Shown here: positions 15,690 to 24,796 of the stretch, piece by piece | How the letters are laid out: every line of letters begins with the position of its first letter | Numbering within the stretch: position 1 is the stretch's first letter | NCBI GenBank assembly: GCA_020721905.1 | Contig: DYLU01000007.1 | Coordinates: forward strand, 1 to 64,000 | Direction: 5' to 3' | Length of the DNA stretch: 64,000 bases | DNA from: Leptospira biflexa | Lineage (GTDB): Bacteria; Spirochaetota; UBA4802; UB4802 | Made by a program: the position numbers and the translations under genes | Notes under the pieces: generated by a model | What the model was told of the DNA's origin: nothing | Database searches by the model: none | Seen by the model: the letters and a program-made list of their open reading frames with translations, nothing else

Positions 15690-16828
15690 ATACCATTCGT
15701 TAGTTCCAATAAAACTGAATCTAACATAAACATTCCTTCATACGTACACTGCAATTTTTCGTGCCCATCAATTATAGTGCATTGTAATAATTTTTTTTCA
15801 ATTAATAATTTAATAGCTTCTTTAAAACCTGATGATGGAATATAACTGGTTTTTGTATAAAATTCATTGAGATAAAATCCATCTATAAGTCGTAATTTAT
15901 TCATAAGGTATTCTATGGCAACATCCTTGATTGTCCGAATATCTTCTATACGGCTGTCAATGGGATTATTACAATAATCGTTAAGATTGCTGTTATAATA
16001 TCGCCTGTGTTTATAAAAAGAATGTGCACTAGCACCAAAACCAATATATTCTTCAAAATTCCAGTATTTGCAATTATGGCGAGATTCAAACTGCGGTAGA
16101 GCAAAATTTGAAATTTCATAATGACGGTAACCTGAGGTTGTAAGAATTGATATTGTTTTTTCAAACATTGCACGCTGAAAGTTTGAAAACTTTTCCGGAT
16201 TTAAAATACGGGAGTATAACGGGGTATTTTTTTCAAATGTTAATATATATGCTGAAATATGTTTTGGTTTACATTGTATTATTGTGTTCAGTGAATCAAT
16301 GTAGTCTGTGACTGTTTGTCTGGGAATACCAACAATTATGTCAATACATGCAGTAATATCAGCGATACTGCAAAATTCTTCTATGATTTCCTTCCCGGCA
16401 GGTTTTGGTTTCCTGCCAATATATTCGTGTGCTCTTTTGTCAAGAGTCTGTACTCCCAGTACAAAACGGTTTATTCCAACCGAATGTAATTCTTTAATAT
16501 AATTCAATGAATAGTTATCAGGGTTACATTCAAGAGTGATTTCAATATGAGGTGCTATCGCATAATAATTTTTTATGGTTTTTAAAATGGTTTCACATTG
16601 ATAGCTTTCTAGTAGTGATGGGGTACCCCCGCCAATGTAAATGGTATCAACCACATGATCTTTAAATTCAGTTGAATAATGTTGTATTTCAAAACTCAAT
16701 CTTTTTATATACTTATCAATGAGTGTATGCCAGCTTTTATCTTTATTTACCGGGATTGAATAGAAATCACAATAATCGCATTTTTCTTTTTGGCAAAACG
16801 GGATGTGGATGTAAATTCCTAAGTTCAT
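15686..16828 (-). CDS. hemW: HemW-type radical SAM protein (coproporphyrinogen oxidase-like)
   Basis: 380 residues, the HemW length. N-terminal YIHIPFC begins the radical SAM cluster, and GGGTPS, ECNPD and GVQTLD follow in the standard HemN/HemW order. The cysteine motif here is Cys12-x4-Cys17-x2-Cys20 (CQKEKCDYC), one residue longer than the usual CX3CX2C. HemW proteins are haem chaperones rather than oxygen-independent coproporphyrinogen oxidases, and this length and C-terminal shape fit HemW. It begins 4 nt inside the stop of the upstream nagZ gene (ATGA overlap), so they are co-translated. Confidence 0.9.
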   Translation of the reverse strand: MNLGIYIHIPFCQKEKCDYCDFYSIPVNKDKSWHTLIDKYIKRLSFEIQHYSTEFKDHVVDTIYIGGGTPSLLESYQCETILKTIKNYYAIAPHIEITLECNPDNYSLNYIKELHSVGINRFVLGVQTLDKRAHEYIGRKPKPAGKEIIEEFCSIADITACIDIIVGIPRQTVTDYIDSLNTIIQCKPKHISAYILTFEKNTPLYSRILNPEKFSNFQRAMFEKTISILTTSGYRHYEISNFALPQFESRHNCKYWNFEEYIGFGASAHSFYKHRRYYNSNLNDYCNNPIDSRIEDIRTIKDVAIEYLMNKLRLIDGFYLNEFYTKTSYIPSSGFKEAIKLLIEKKLLQCTIIDGHEKLQCTYEGMFMLDSVLLELTNGI

Positions 16829-18426
16829 TGTGTATTAACAGGTAAACAGGGATGTAAAAATTTTGGTTCAAATACACCTTTCAAACACAATGCCAGTTGA
16901 TGTAATGATTCATCAGTATCGGAAAATGACATGAGCATGGAATAATTACTGAAGTGTTTGATATATGGGTATGGATTTCCAGTGATAAGCAGCAATACTT
17001 TGCTGTAATGTTTCATTGATTTCAGCTTGTTATGTAATTCAGTTGTTGAGTATGATGAAGCATCTATCAGGAGTACTGTATTGTTCTTTTTGCTTACCGG
17101 TGCATTCATGATTACATTTTCTTTTTTAAAAATATTGATGAGATTGTCATTTTTTGAAATAACTTCAGCATACGTATGTAAATTATCGATTACAAAATCA
17201 TGTATTGTATTTTTAGAATAAAATACAATGGCAAGTTGCGATAGTTCTGCGTTAAGAGCATCTGCTTCCTGCAAAAGTTTTAGATCATCGTGTGAAGGTT
17301 CAAAACTTTGTAACGAAAGTTTACCGTATTTGATTTTAATTATATGATAGCGAAGCTTCAATTTAAGAATTTTTGTTACCTTTGACTTTACTGATTCTAT
17401 TGAAATATCACCTTTATCTAAAGCGCCTTTCAAAGAATCAATAATCTCCTGTACATGATTTTCATATGAACTTATCAATAAAATATCTGCACCGGCTTTA
17501 ATACTATTTACCGCTGCAGTTCCATATGATTGTATTCCGGATATACCTTTCATTTCAAGGTCATCAGTAATTATCACTCCCTGAAATTTTAGCGATTTAC
17601 GCAATATATCACTCAGAAAAAATGAAGACATTGTTGCTGGGATATTTATTCCCATACCGGGGAATGCAATATGGGCTGTCATAATACATTCAACTCCGGC
17701 ATCAATAGCCTGCTTAAATGGTATAAGTTCAATGTGTTCAAGTTGAGGCAATGATTTGTAAATTACTGGTAATGTCAGATGTGAATCCTGATAGGTATCC
17801 CCATGTCCGGGGAAATGTTTGGCAACTGCTATACATCTTGATTTCTGCAAACCTTTAATATATGCTTCACCCAATGAAGCACATAGAGCCGGATCGCATC
17901 CAAAGGATCTGATATTTATTACAGGATTTTCCGGATTATTATTGACATCAACAACAGGAGCAAAATTCATATTGATGCCGGCCTGGCGTAGCTGTATTCC
18001 TAAAATTTGTGCCATGATATATGTTTTTGATGGATCATTGACAACACCCAGTGCAAAATTACCCGGAAATTGTGTTATATCATTTTGAATTCTTTTAACC
18101 CTTCCACCTTCCTGATCAATTGAGATAAACAAAGGTATTCCTATAGATTCCATAGCAAGTTTCTGAAGATCATGTGCAAGTGATTTACAGGTACCATTAT
18201 TTAAATTATATCCAAATAGTATGACACCACCAGGTCTGTATTTTTTTATAAAGGCAATAGTTTTTTCATCTACTTTATTTGACGGGACTGCTATTATAAG
18301 CATCTGGCCCAGCAATGATTCCATATTTAAAGCATCTACGATCTGTTTTACTACAGAAGAATCCTTGCCCCATGTGCATCCCATTAACAAAATAATTAAT
18401 ACAAGCAATGTGTATACGATTTTCAT
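16825..18426 (-). CDS. nagZ: Glycoside hydrolase family 3 beta-N-acetylhexosaminidase, lipoprotein
   Basis: 533 residues. A lipobox LLMGC ends the signal peptide near residue 16, so the protein is exported and lipid-anchored, unlike cytoplasmic NagZ of Proteobacteria. The catalytic loop KHFPGHGDTYQDSH and the nucleophile motif VIITDDLEM (Asp) mark a GH3 N-acetylglucosaminidase that removes GlcNAc from peptidoglycan fragments. Residues ~380-533 form an extra C-terminal domain of unclear role, as in the longer GH3 lipoproteins. It is the first gene of a pair with hemW, overlapping by 4 nt. Peptidoglycan recycling or remodelling in the periplasm is the likely job. Confidence 0.88.
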   Translation of the reverse strand: MKIVYTLLVLIILLMGCTWGKDSSVVKQIVDALNMESLLGQMLIIAVPSNKVDEKTIAFIKKYRPGGVILFGYNLNNGTCKSLAHDLQKLAMESIGIPLFISIDQEGGRVKRIQNDITQFPGNFALGVVNDPSKTYIMAQILGIQLRQAGINMNFAPVVDVNNNPENPVINIRSFGCDPALCASLGEAYIKGLQKSRCIAVAKHFPGHGDTYQDSHLTLPVIYKSLPQLEHIELIPFKQAIDAGVECIMTAHIAFPGMGINIPATMSSFFLSDILRKSLKFQGVIITDDLEMKGISGIQSYGTAAVNSIKAGADILLISSYENHVQEIIDSLKGALDKGDISIESVKSKVTKILKLKLRYHIIKIKYGKLSLQSFEPSHDDLKLLQEADALNAELSQLAIVFYSKNTIHDFVIDNLHTYAEVISKNDNLINIFKKENVIMNAPVSKKNNTVLLIDASSYSTTELHNKLKSMKHYSKVLLLITGNPYPYIKHFSNYSMLMSFSDTDESLHQLALCLKGVFEPKFLHPCLPVNTQ

Positions 18427-18869
18427 ATAAAATCTTTATCCTGCTACAAAGGTAACTATCTGTTATAAATTTAAAACAACCTCAAATTACTATAATAAAA
18501 TACTTTGATTTTTTTGTACGCAATAAGAATGAAGATATGTATCATTAATGAAAAATATTCAAAAATGAAGTTTATAAAATGTTACTATTTACAATAATTT
18601 TTAAAAAACTTGTATACATAAAATATATATAGTAGATATAATTCAACATAAAAATAAAATATAATTAGAAAAAACATGGAATAACCAATGTATACAGTAA
18701 AGAATTGTTTCTATAAATTTGGTTGACATTTTACAAAATTGGGAATTGGTTCAATTGTTTAATTGCATAAAAGTTTTCTTGAGTTTTAAAAGGTGCAATC
18801 CCAAATACTTTAATTTAATGTATAATACTTGCACTAAAGCTAAAGTGTGCTATTTTTATAGTGGTGGAT
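18427..18869. other. AT-rich divergent intergenic region (443 bp)
   Basis: It separates nagZ (minus) from the anti-sigma kinase gene (plus). No coding frame is credible. The TATAAT at 18821-18826 is a possible -10 for the plus gene, with start near 18833, but no good -35 stands 16-18 nt before it. A TTGACA at 18723 lacks a matching -10. GCACT (18831-18835) and AGTGTGC (18844-18850) could form a small hairpin in the leader. I see no riboswitch. Confidence 0.4.
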
Positions 18870-19460
18870 ATGAGCTATAATAATAACAACAATGATATTA
18901 TAAAGTATATAGATAGCTATAACGCAACCAGCCAGACTGTCCCCATGGTTATTGACAGGCTTTTAACTGATCTTAATGCACTGCACTACCCTAAAGAAGA
19001 AATAGAAGAAATCATACTATCAATGGATGAAGCTCTAACCAATGCCATTCAAGAAACCATAAGAAAAGAACACAATCTCAATATTGATTATGATCCAGAT
19101 GTGCGTGAAATAACTGTTCTGTATATTGTTTCAAAAGATGAATTTGAAGCAGTCATTATTGACCATGGTAAAGGTTTGGATTTTTATGAATCAATTAAAA
19201 AAACTCCTGATAAAACTTCGTTTGATTATTTTGAACAGATAACACGATATTCCAGTGAAAAAGAATCAGGATTACATATCAGGGTTAATGGACAACAAAT
19301 TCCATTAAAAGGTATTGGTGTAGGTTTAAAAATTATGTGTGCATTTATGGATTCAATTAATATTGATCTCATAGATAAGGAAAAAATTGTTTCGGATACT
19401 GTGTCACCGGTTACCGACGGTACTATACTGACAATGAGAAGAAAACGGAGATACCGATGA
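18870..19460 (+). CDS. Anti-sigma factor-like serine kinase (HATPase_c_2, RsbW/SpoIIAB type)
   Basis: About 196 residues. A GHKL ATP-binding fold: N-box MDEALTNAIQE (residues ~52-62), G1 DHGKGLD, and G2 GIGVGLKIM. RsbW-type proteins bind a sigma factor and phosphorylate a STAS antagonist. I start at ATG 18870; the upstream GTG at 18861 is possible, but GGTGG just before the ATG is the better ribosome site. The C-terminal ~50 residues carry the usual beta-strand end. It overlaps the LOG gene by 4 nt (ATGA), so the two are coupled. Two STAS proteins and a SpoIIE phosphatase lie 19-26 kb away. Confidence 0.85.
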   Translation: MSYNNNNNDIIKYIDSYNATSQTVPMVIDRLLTDLNALHYPKEEIEEIILSMDEALTNAIQETIRKEHNLNIDYDPDVREITVLYIVSKDEFEAVIIDHGKGLDFYESIKKTPDKTSFDYFEQITRYSSEKESGLHIRVNGQQIPLKGIGVGLKIMCAFMDSINIDLIDKEKIVSDTVSPVTDGTILTMRRKRRYR

Positions 19461-20200
19461 AAGCGGAAAAAGCATATAAAAATCTTGAATTTTTAAATTC
19501 ACGTGAAGCGCGCATTATACGGATAATGTGTGAATATATTGAACCTGAAAAACGGTTCAAGCATTATAATATTAAGCATACAGTAGTTTTTTTTGGATCC
19601 GCACGAACAAAACCCGATGATACTGTAACTGGCAAATATTACCAAGATGCTACCCGATTAGCATTCTTACTTGCTCAATATGGAAAAGAATTAGAAGCCA
19701 TACACGGTGGTTTTGTGATCTGTACAGGAGGTGGTCCTGGCATCATGGAAGCTGCCAACAAAGGCGCCAGAGAAGCAGGTGCATATTCAATTGGATTGAA
19801 TATTTCACTTCCCTTTGAACAAATGCCAAATCCGTACATTTCGCCGGAATTGAATTTTGAATTCCATTATTTTTTTATGCGCAAGTTATGGTTTTTATAT
19901 CATGCCAAAGCTATTGTTGTATTTCCTGGCGGTTTTGGTACCATGGATGAGTTATTTGAAACATTAACTTTGGTACAAACAAACAAACTCCAAAAACATG
20001 ATATACCAATTATTCTATACGATAAAAGCTTCTGGGATAAATTTATCAATTTTCAGTTGCTGATAGATTATGGATATATTGATAAACAAGACCTGGAACT
20101 GATTCATTATTGTAATACTCCAGAAGAGGGTTCTGAATATTTAAAACCAAGATTGAAAGAGCTTATAGTAAGAGTTAATCATACCATTGAAAATCAATAA
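19457..20200 (+). CDS. LOG family protein (TIGR00730-like nucleotide phosphoribohydrolase)
   Basis: 247 residues. The family signature is FPGGFGTMDEL, with GGGPGIMEAANKGA upstream. These proteins hydrolyse nucleoside 5'-monophosphates (in plants, cytokinin precursors); many bacterial members are of unproven substrate. The N-terminal ~35 residues precede the Rossmann core and include an unusual basic stretch. The start is inside the anti-sigma kinase gene (4-nt overlap), a physical coupling I would not expect of a housekeeping enzyme. No sign of export. Confidence 0.88.
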   Translation: MKAEKAYKNLEFLNSREARIIRIMCEYIEPEKRFKHYNIKHTVVFFGSARTKPDDTVTGKYYQDATRLAFLLAQYGKELEAIHGGFVICTGGGPGIMEAANKGAREAGAYSIGLNISLPFEQMPNPYISPELNFEFHYFFMRKLWFLYHAKAIVVFPGGFGTMDELFETLTLVQTNKLQKHDIPIILYDKSFWDKFINFQLLIDYGYIDKQDLELIHYCNTPEEGSEYLKPRLKELIVRVNHTIENQ

Positions 20201-20240
20201 AAAATATTTATATTCACTCCTATTAATTTGAGGGAATGAC

Positions 20241-21437
20241 ATGAGTACTATAAAAGAATTATCTGGTGGATTAGAAAATGTTTTAGTATTCAAATATGCA
20301 GCTTTTGAATGCGGCATCCGATATCCAAACCGTCTTGATTTGTCATTAATTTATTCCAGTGAACCCTGCTGGGCTGCTGGTGTGTTTACCACAAATAAAA
20401 TGTGTGCAGCTCCTGTTATTTTATGTCGAGAGAGAATACAAAATCCAATTCATGCAATACTTATTAATGCTACGAATGCTAATGCGGCTACCGGAAAACA
20501 GGGTTTAGAAAATGCAAAATTACTTACAAAAGAACTTGGACAATTGCTTTCAATTGAAGAAAATTCGATCTTAATGGCATCTACGGGAATTATTGGTGTT
20601 CAATTACCTATAGATAAAATGAAAAATAACCTGCCAGTTCTTGTTAAAAATATGAGCGTTGAAGCAGGTGCCCTTTTACCACGTGCTATTATGACAACCG
20701 ATACTTTTCCCAAGCAATATGCTCTTTCATTTAAAACATCAACCGGTAATTACACAATTGCAGGTATTGCAAAAGGAGCTGGCATGATAGCACCCAATAT
20801 GGCTACACTTTTATGTTTTGTAGTAACGGATTTTCCTGTAGAGCAACATGTTTTACAAAAATTATTTTATCAAAGTGTAAATGTTTCTTTAAATGCTATA
20901 ACAATTGATGGAGATATGTCAACCAATGATACAGCTATTATCCTTTCACCTTCAAAGCCTTCAGTTCATACTGAAGATGATATAAAAATTTTTAACCAGG
21001 CTCTACACCTGATGATGAAAAAATTGGCATATCTTATAGTAAGTGATGCAGAAGGAGCAACGAAATGTATCACAATAAAAGTTATCCGTGCATCAAATGA
21101 TGGTGATGCAAAGAAAGCTGGAAAATCTATTGCAGAATCACTTCTGGTTAAAACTGCAATGTTTGGTAATGACCCCAATTGGGGAAGAATTGCCTGTGCA
21201 GCTGGATATTCAGGAGCAGAACTACAGGAAGAAAAATTATCAATCTATTTTGATGAAATCCCGTTATTTAAAGATGGTTCTCCCGTTAATTATGATAAAG
21301 AAAAATTAATGAGCATTTTACAAAAAAGGGAATATACCATTACTGTTGATTTTGGTATCGGAAATTCTGAATTTGAATATTTAACATCTGACTTGAGTTA
21401 TGATTATGTAAAAATAAATGCTGAATATTCAACATAA
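20241..21437 (+). CDS. argJ: Glutamate N-acetyltransferase / amino-acid acetyltransferase
   Basis: 398 residues. The autocleavage site is KGAGMIAPNMATLLCF, with nucleophile Thr189 in Met-Ala-Thr-Leu. The N- and C-terminal halves become the alpha and beta subunits. It transfers acetyl from N-acetylornithine to glutamate in the cyclic arginine pathway; a monofunctional or bifunctional form cannot be distinguished without reference. GGGA precedes the ATG by 4-6 nt. No other arg genes are in this window, so it is separate from the rest of its pathway. Confidence 0.95.
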   Translation: MSTIKELSGGLENVLVFKYAAFECGIRYPNRLDLSLIYSSEPCWAAGVFTTNKMCAAPVILCRERIQNPIHAILINATNANAATGKQGLENAKLLTKELGQLLSIEENSILMASTGIIGVQLPIDKMKNNLPVLVKNMSVEAGALLPRAIMTTDTFPKQYALSFKTSTGNYTIAGIAKGAGMIAPNMATLLCFVVTDFPVEQHVLQKLFYQSVNVSLNAITIDGDMSTNDTAIILSPSKPSVHTEDDIKIFNQALHLMMKKLAYLIVSDAEGATKCITIKVIRASNDGDAKKAGKSIAESLLVKTAMFGNDPNWGRIACAAGYSGAELQEEKLSIYFDEIPLFKDGSPVNYDKEKLMSILQKREYTITVDFGIGNSEFEYLTSDLSYDYVKINAEYST

Positions 21438-21516
21438 AACATATATTTATTCTTGACTTTTATTTGATAAATGCAGATATTTTATTATAAACTTAAATGC
21501 ATAACGGATTTATAGA

Positions 21517-22599
21517 ATGCAATTTAGAAAGATACTATATATTACCCTGCTATTTATTTTTGTTTGTATAGCATTTCTTGGCGCTCAAACTCCTGATAAA
21601 CAAAAAATCATAATTTATTATTTCAATGATGAAGGTCCTACACAAAACTACAGATATTATTCTTATATTATTCCTGATTCTCTGTCTGCGGAACTAAAAG
21701 GAAAAATTGAATATGAAGTCACAGTTTTACCAGTAACATTTAAATATATTACCTCACAGGTTGCTGATGAGGAAAAAGCTAATACCATTTCTATTTTAAC
21801 CAGCAGGGGGAAAGAAGTATCAGCAAATTTCTGTGTCATTGGCTCGTATAAGGTTGAAAAAAATACCATAAATATAAAAACACAGATATGTAATATTGCA
21901 ACTGGCAACATAGTTGATGCAGCCGAGACCAGTGAAAAAATAGGAGCTTTAATTTACGAAATTATTGATAGAATTACAGTAAAAATCAATAAAGAGTTGC
22001 AAAAAACTATAGAAACAGAAAAGGAAAAAATTGCGATATCTCCATATAAAAATTTTTATTCATCCTTAAAAAACATTTCTCTTTGTTATACATACAATTT
22101 TATATTCTTTACAGGTGATTGGGAAAATCTTTATAATGACACTTCCATGAGCAAAATCTATGTAGGAATACCAGTTTCCAAAATATATAAATCTGATAGT
22201 GCATATATAAATAAATTTTATTTTGCTCCAACATGGCAATTATTTTCTACTAATAACCGTGATTTAGAACATACATATGATACATACCTTTCAATTTATA
22301 TGGGAGGTCTATCACTATCGTATATCCATACTTTATCTCCTTTGATTGATGTTGCAATCACCATACAGCCTGGTATTGCTTACTCAGATATGTATATTGT
22401 TTTAGTTCAGGAGGGGGGACCATTTGCACCCTATGTTAAGGAAAATTCATATGACCCATTTTTATCAGCAGAGCTTAATGCTACTTTTTATTTTTATTCT
22501 ATTGGATTTACCGGTGGTTTTAATTATACCAGATTATTTTATAAAGGGAATGATTTAATATTCACAGGGATTAATTTTGGTATAATGTATAAATTATAA
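21517..22599 (+). CDS. Exported protein: FlgO/CsgG-like domain fused to an outer-membrane beta-barrel-like region
   Basis: 360 residues. Signal peptide ends after LGAQ (residues 1-~24). Residues ~25-165 look like the TolB/FlgO/CsgG-type alpha/beta domain (LTSRGKEVSANFCVIGSYKV and IKTQICNIATGNIVDAAE are typical strand-turn patterns). Residues ~180-360 alternate hydrophobic and polar residues with aromatic girdle residues and end in KL, like short spirochaetal barrels. The combination suggests an outer-membrane protein with a periplasmic CsgG-like module. The function is unknown. It is transcribed alone, 80 bp after argJ. Confidence 0.6.
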   Translation: MQFRKILYITLLFIFVCIAFLGAQTPDKQKIIIYYFNDEGPTQNYRYYSYIIPDSLSAELKGKIEYEVTVLPVTFKYITSQVADEEKANTISILTSRGKEVSANFCVIGSYKVEKNTINIKTQICNIATGNIVDAAETSEKIGALIYEIIDRITVKINKELQKTIETEKEKIAISPYKNFYSSLKNISLCYTYNFIFFTGDWENLYNDTSMSKIYVGIPVSKIYKSDSAYINKFYFAPTWQLFSTNNRDLEHTYDTYLSIYMGGLSLSYIHTLSPLIDVAITIQPGIAYSDMYIVLVQEGGPFAPYVKENSYDPFLSAELNATFYFYSIGFTGGFNYTRLFYKGNDLIFTGINFGIMYKL

Positions 22600-22708
22600 A
22601 TAATAAAAATGTTTTTGCTTTAAATATCTATCTGATAAAAATTGTAACGATGCAATGAAAACAACCCTTAAGGGGGGTGTAAAGATCCTTACTTTTTGGA
22701 GGAATAAA

Positions 22709-23212
22709 TTGCCACAAAAACCAATTTTATTACATTCGCATAACGATTACTGGTGCAAACGTCCCTTATGGGATGCTATTGATTATGGCTGTAACATGAT
22801 TGAAGGGGATATTATTTATATTAATAAAAAGCTTATGCTTTCACATTCGTGGCGCCCTTGTTCATGGATGTGTTATGGCGAATTAGAAACTACATACTTA
22901 AAGCCAATTCACCAATATTGTATTGATAATCCCCAAAAAGAATTGTGGATGTATGTTGAATATAAGGATTCAAATGAAAATATTAATGATATTTTGTATA
23001 CTTTGTTTAAAAAGCATACTATATCAAATTTACACTATACAATCTCTGCTCAGAATGAAAAATGGTATCATAAAAAGCGGTATAAAACAGCTATGAAGTT
23101 TTATAAAAAATATAAAGAAGAATTGCAGCTTACATGGAAGACAACCGAACTTGCCCAGGAGTATGAAATAAAAAAAGTTAATCTGTTCCAAGAGTCGATA
23201 TGGCATTTCTGA
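22709..23212 (+). CDS. AIM6-like / GDPD-superfamily short protein
   Basis: About 167 residues. The start HSHNDYWCKRPLWDAIDYGC and then GDIIY and the Trp-Arg-Pro run resemble AIM6-type proteins of the PLC/GDPD TIM-barrel superfamily, with metal-binding HSHND and Glu-Gly-Asp. The whole barrel would be ~250 residues, so this copy seems short at the C-terminus or is a minimal form. I prefer TTG 22709 as start because GGAGGA stands 5 nt before it. The ATG at 22655 has no ribosome site and the bases between form the palindrome CCCTTAAGGG (22669-22678). Activity cannot be claimed. Confidence 0.5.
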   Translation: MPQKPILLHSHNDYWCKRPLWDAIDYGCNMIEGDIIYINKKLMLSHSWRPCSWMCYGELETTYLKPIHQYCIDNPQKELWMYVEYKDSNENINDILYTLFKKHTISNLHYTISAQNEKWYHKKRYKTAMKFYKKYKEELQLTWKTTELAQEYEIKKVNLFQESIWHF

Positions 23213-23230
23213 AATGAAGAGGATAATCAT

Positions 23231-23569
23231 ATGAAGGATATTATAAAAAAGTGGTTCATATTATCTTTAGGAATTTATATAGCATCAGCACTATTGACTG
23301 GTTTCTCAGCTGATGCCGCCACATCAATTATTATAGCTTCAGCACTGTTGGGTATTATGAATGTCATTATTAAACCTGTTCTTTTACTTATAACCTTGCC
23401 AATAAATCTGCTTACCTTAGGATTATTTACATTCATCATTAATGCAATCTTGTTATATTTTGTTTCATATTTAGTAAAAGGAATAATAATTGATTCATTT
23501 TTAACAGCATTAGTTGCATCAATAATAATAAGCATAATATCTGTAACTGTAGAATGGCTATTTGGTTGA
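23231..23569 (+). CDS. YvlD / phage-holin-IV-like family membrane protein
   Basis: 112 residues with four hydrophobic segments. The spacing and the segment NVIIKPVLLLITLPINLLTL between helices 2 and 3 are typical of the YvlD/DUF360 family. These small proteins are widespread, often near stress and envelope genes; their role is unknown. Despite the domain name there is no phage gene near. It follows the AIM6-like gene by 18 nt and precedes the ATP-grasp cluster by 70 nt. No partner gene stands out. Confidence 0.85.
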   Translation: MKDIIKKWFILSLGIYIASALLTGFSADAATSIIIASALLGIMNVIIKPVLLLITLPINLLTLGLFTFIINAILLYFVSYLVKGIIIDSFLTALVASIIISIISVTVEWLFG

Positions 23570-23638
23570 TTTTGACTATTACATTTAATTATTCACCATG
23601 AATAGACATTAGAAATATAAATGATAATATAAATAATC

Positions 23639-24796
23639 ATGTTCATAGTATCAATTGGTGCAGGAAAAAATCAAATACCTCTGATTAAAGCAAGCAAAGA
23701 ATTGGGGTATTGCATAATAGGGATTGATAAAAATCCTCTGGCAGAGGGTTTCCAATATTGTGACATCAAGATTATAGAATCTATTTATAATTATCATAAT
23801 TTATACCTTCTATTGAAAGAACAACTTGTATTTGATGACATTTCTGCTGTCGTAAGCAGGTCATATGGTCAGGCAATAAAAACTGTGGCTTATCTGTGTC
23901 AGCAATTTGGATTGCCTTCTATTGATTTCAATACCGTGGATGACATCATAGACAAATCAAGATTCAGAACTATCGCAGCTAAACATAACATACCAATGCC
24001 TTATGGATTTACAATCCATAAAAAAGATTTACACAAGCTGAATACGCTGTCATTTCCCTGTATCATAAAACCTATAGAAGGACATGCAAAACAAAGCGTT
24101 AAGCTTATCAATAGCTACCATGAGTTGTGCTCATATATGAAATCAGTAAAACAGGATACCGTGCTTATTGAAGAATACATTAATGGGGATGAAATTATTA
24201 TTCTGGGATTTGTTCATAACAGAACATTTTATATTTATGATATTAGCGATAAGATACTGAATGCCAAACCATATTTTGTAGATAGAATGCACATTCTGCC
24301 TTCACAATATTATACCATGTACAATGAATTACAAAAACTTGGCCACAAGATAACCGATGCATTTGCATTACATACAACCCCATTGCTTATGGAATGTATT
24401 ATTAGCAATAATTCTATTTATTTAATTGAAGCTGCCTGCGAATTTGGAGGTGAATATTTAGCTGATTATGCAATTCCTGCACGTTTGAAGAGTAATATTT
24501 TCAAATCATTTTTACAGGCAATTACTACAGGCAAAGTAACTTTGCCAGCTCAATCTTCAGTAGCTGCAGTTGTAAAATACATTATGGGGCCCGATGGCAG
24601 GTTGATTTCATATTCTATGCCAAAAAAAAATAACTTAATTCATGCAGAGATTTTTGTAAAACCTGGTGATACAGTACATTACCCAAGAAATAATCATCAA
24701 CGTTTAGGCGTTATTGTTACAAAGGGAAAAACAGTTGAAAAAGCCATGCAAACAGCCGACACATTACTTGAGCAAATGCACATCATCATTGAATGA
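23639..24796 (+). CDS. ATP-grasp superfamily enzyme
   Basis: 385 residues. The N-terminal Rossmann-like part begins VSIGAGKNQIPLI, then the ATP-grasp core: CIIKPIEGHAKQSV (lysine and glycine-rich loop), LIEEYINGDEIII (adenine hinge), LIEAACEFGG (metal/phosphate Glu). It would join a carboxylate to an amine or thiol using ATP. The closest families I can think of are carboxylate-amine ligases of small peptide or cell-wall precursor pathways. The C-terminal ~80 residues resemble an ATP-grasp C-domain. It overlaps the next methyltransferase gene by 4 nt; a second one follows, so the three are one unit. Substrate unknown. Confidence 0.82.
   Translation: MFIVSIGAGKNQIPLIKASKELGYCIIGIDKNPLAEGFQYCDIKIIESIYNYHNLYLLLKEQLVFDDISAVVSRSYGQAIKTVAYLCQQFGLPSIDFNTVDDIIDKSRFRTIAAKHNIPMPYGFTIHKKDLHKLNTLSFPCIIKPIEGHAKQSVKLINSYHELCSYMKSVKQDTVLIEEYINGDEIIILGFVHNRTFYIYDISDKILNAKPYFVDRMHILPSQYYTMYNELQKLGHKITDAFALHTTPLLMECIISNNSIYLIEAACEFGGEYLADYAIPARLKSNIFKSFLQAITTGKVTLPAQSSVAAVVKYIMGPDGRLISYSMPKKNNLIHAEIFVKPGDTVHYPRNNHQRLGVIVTKGKTVEKAMQTADTLLEQMHIIIE

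Noticed and set aside
18723-18728. TTGACA as promoter of the anti-sigma kinase gene
   Set aside because: No -10-like hexamer lies 16-18 nt downstream, and the TATAAT at 18821 is too far away.
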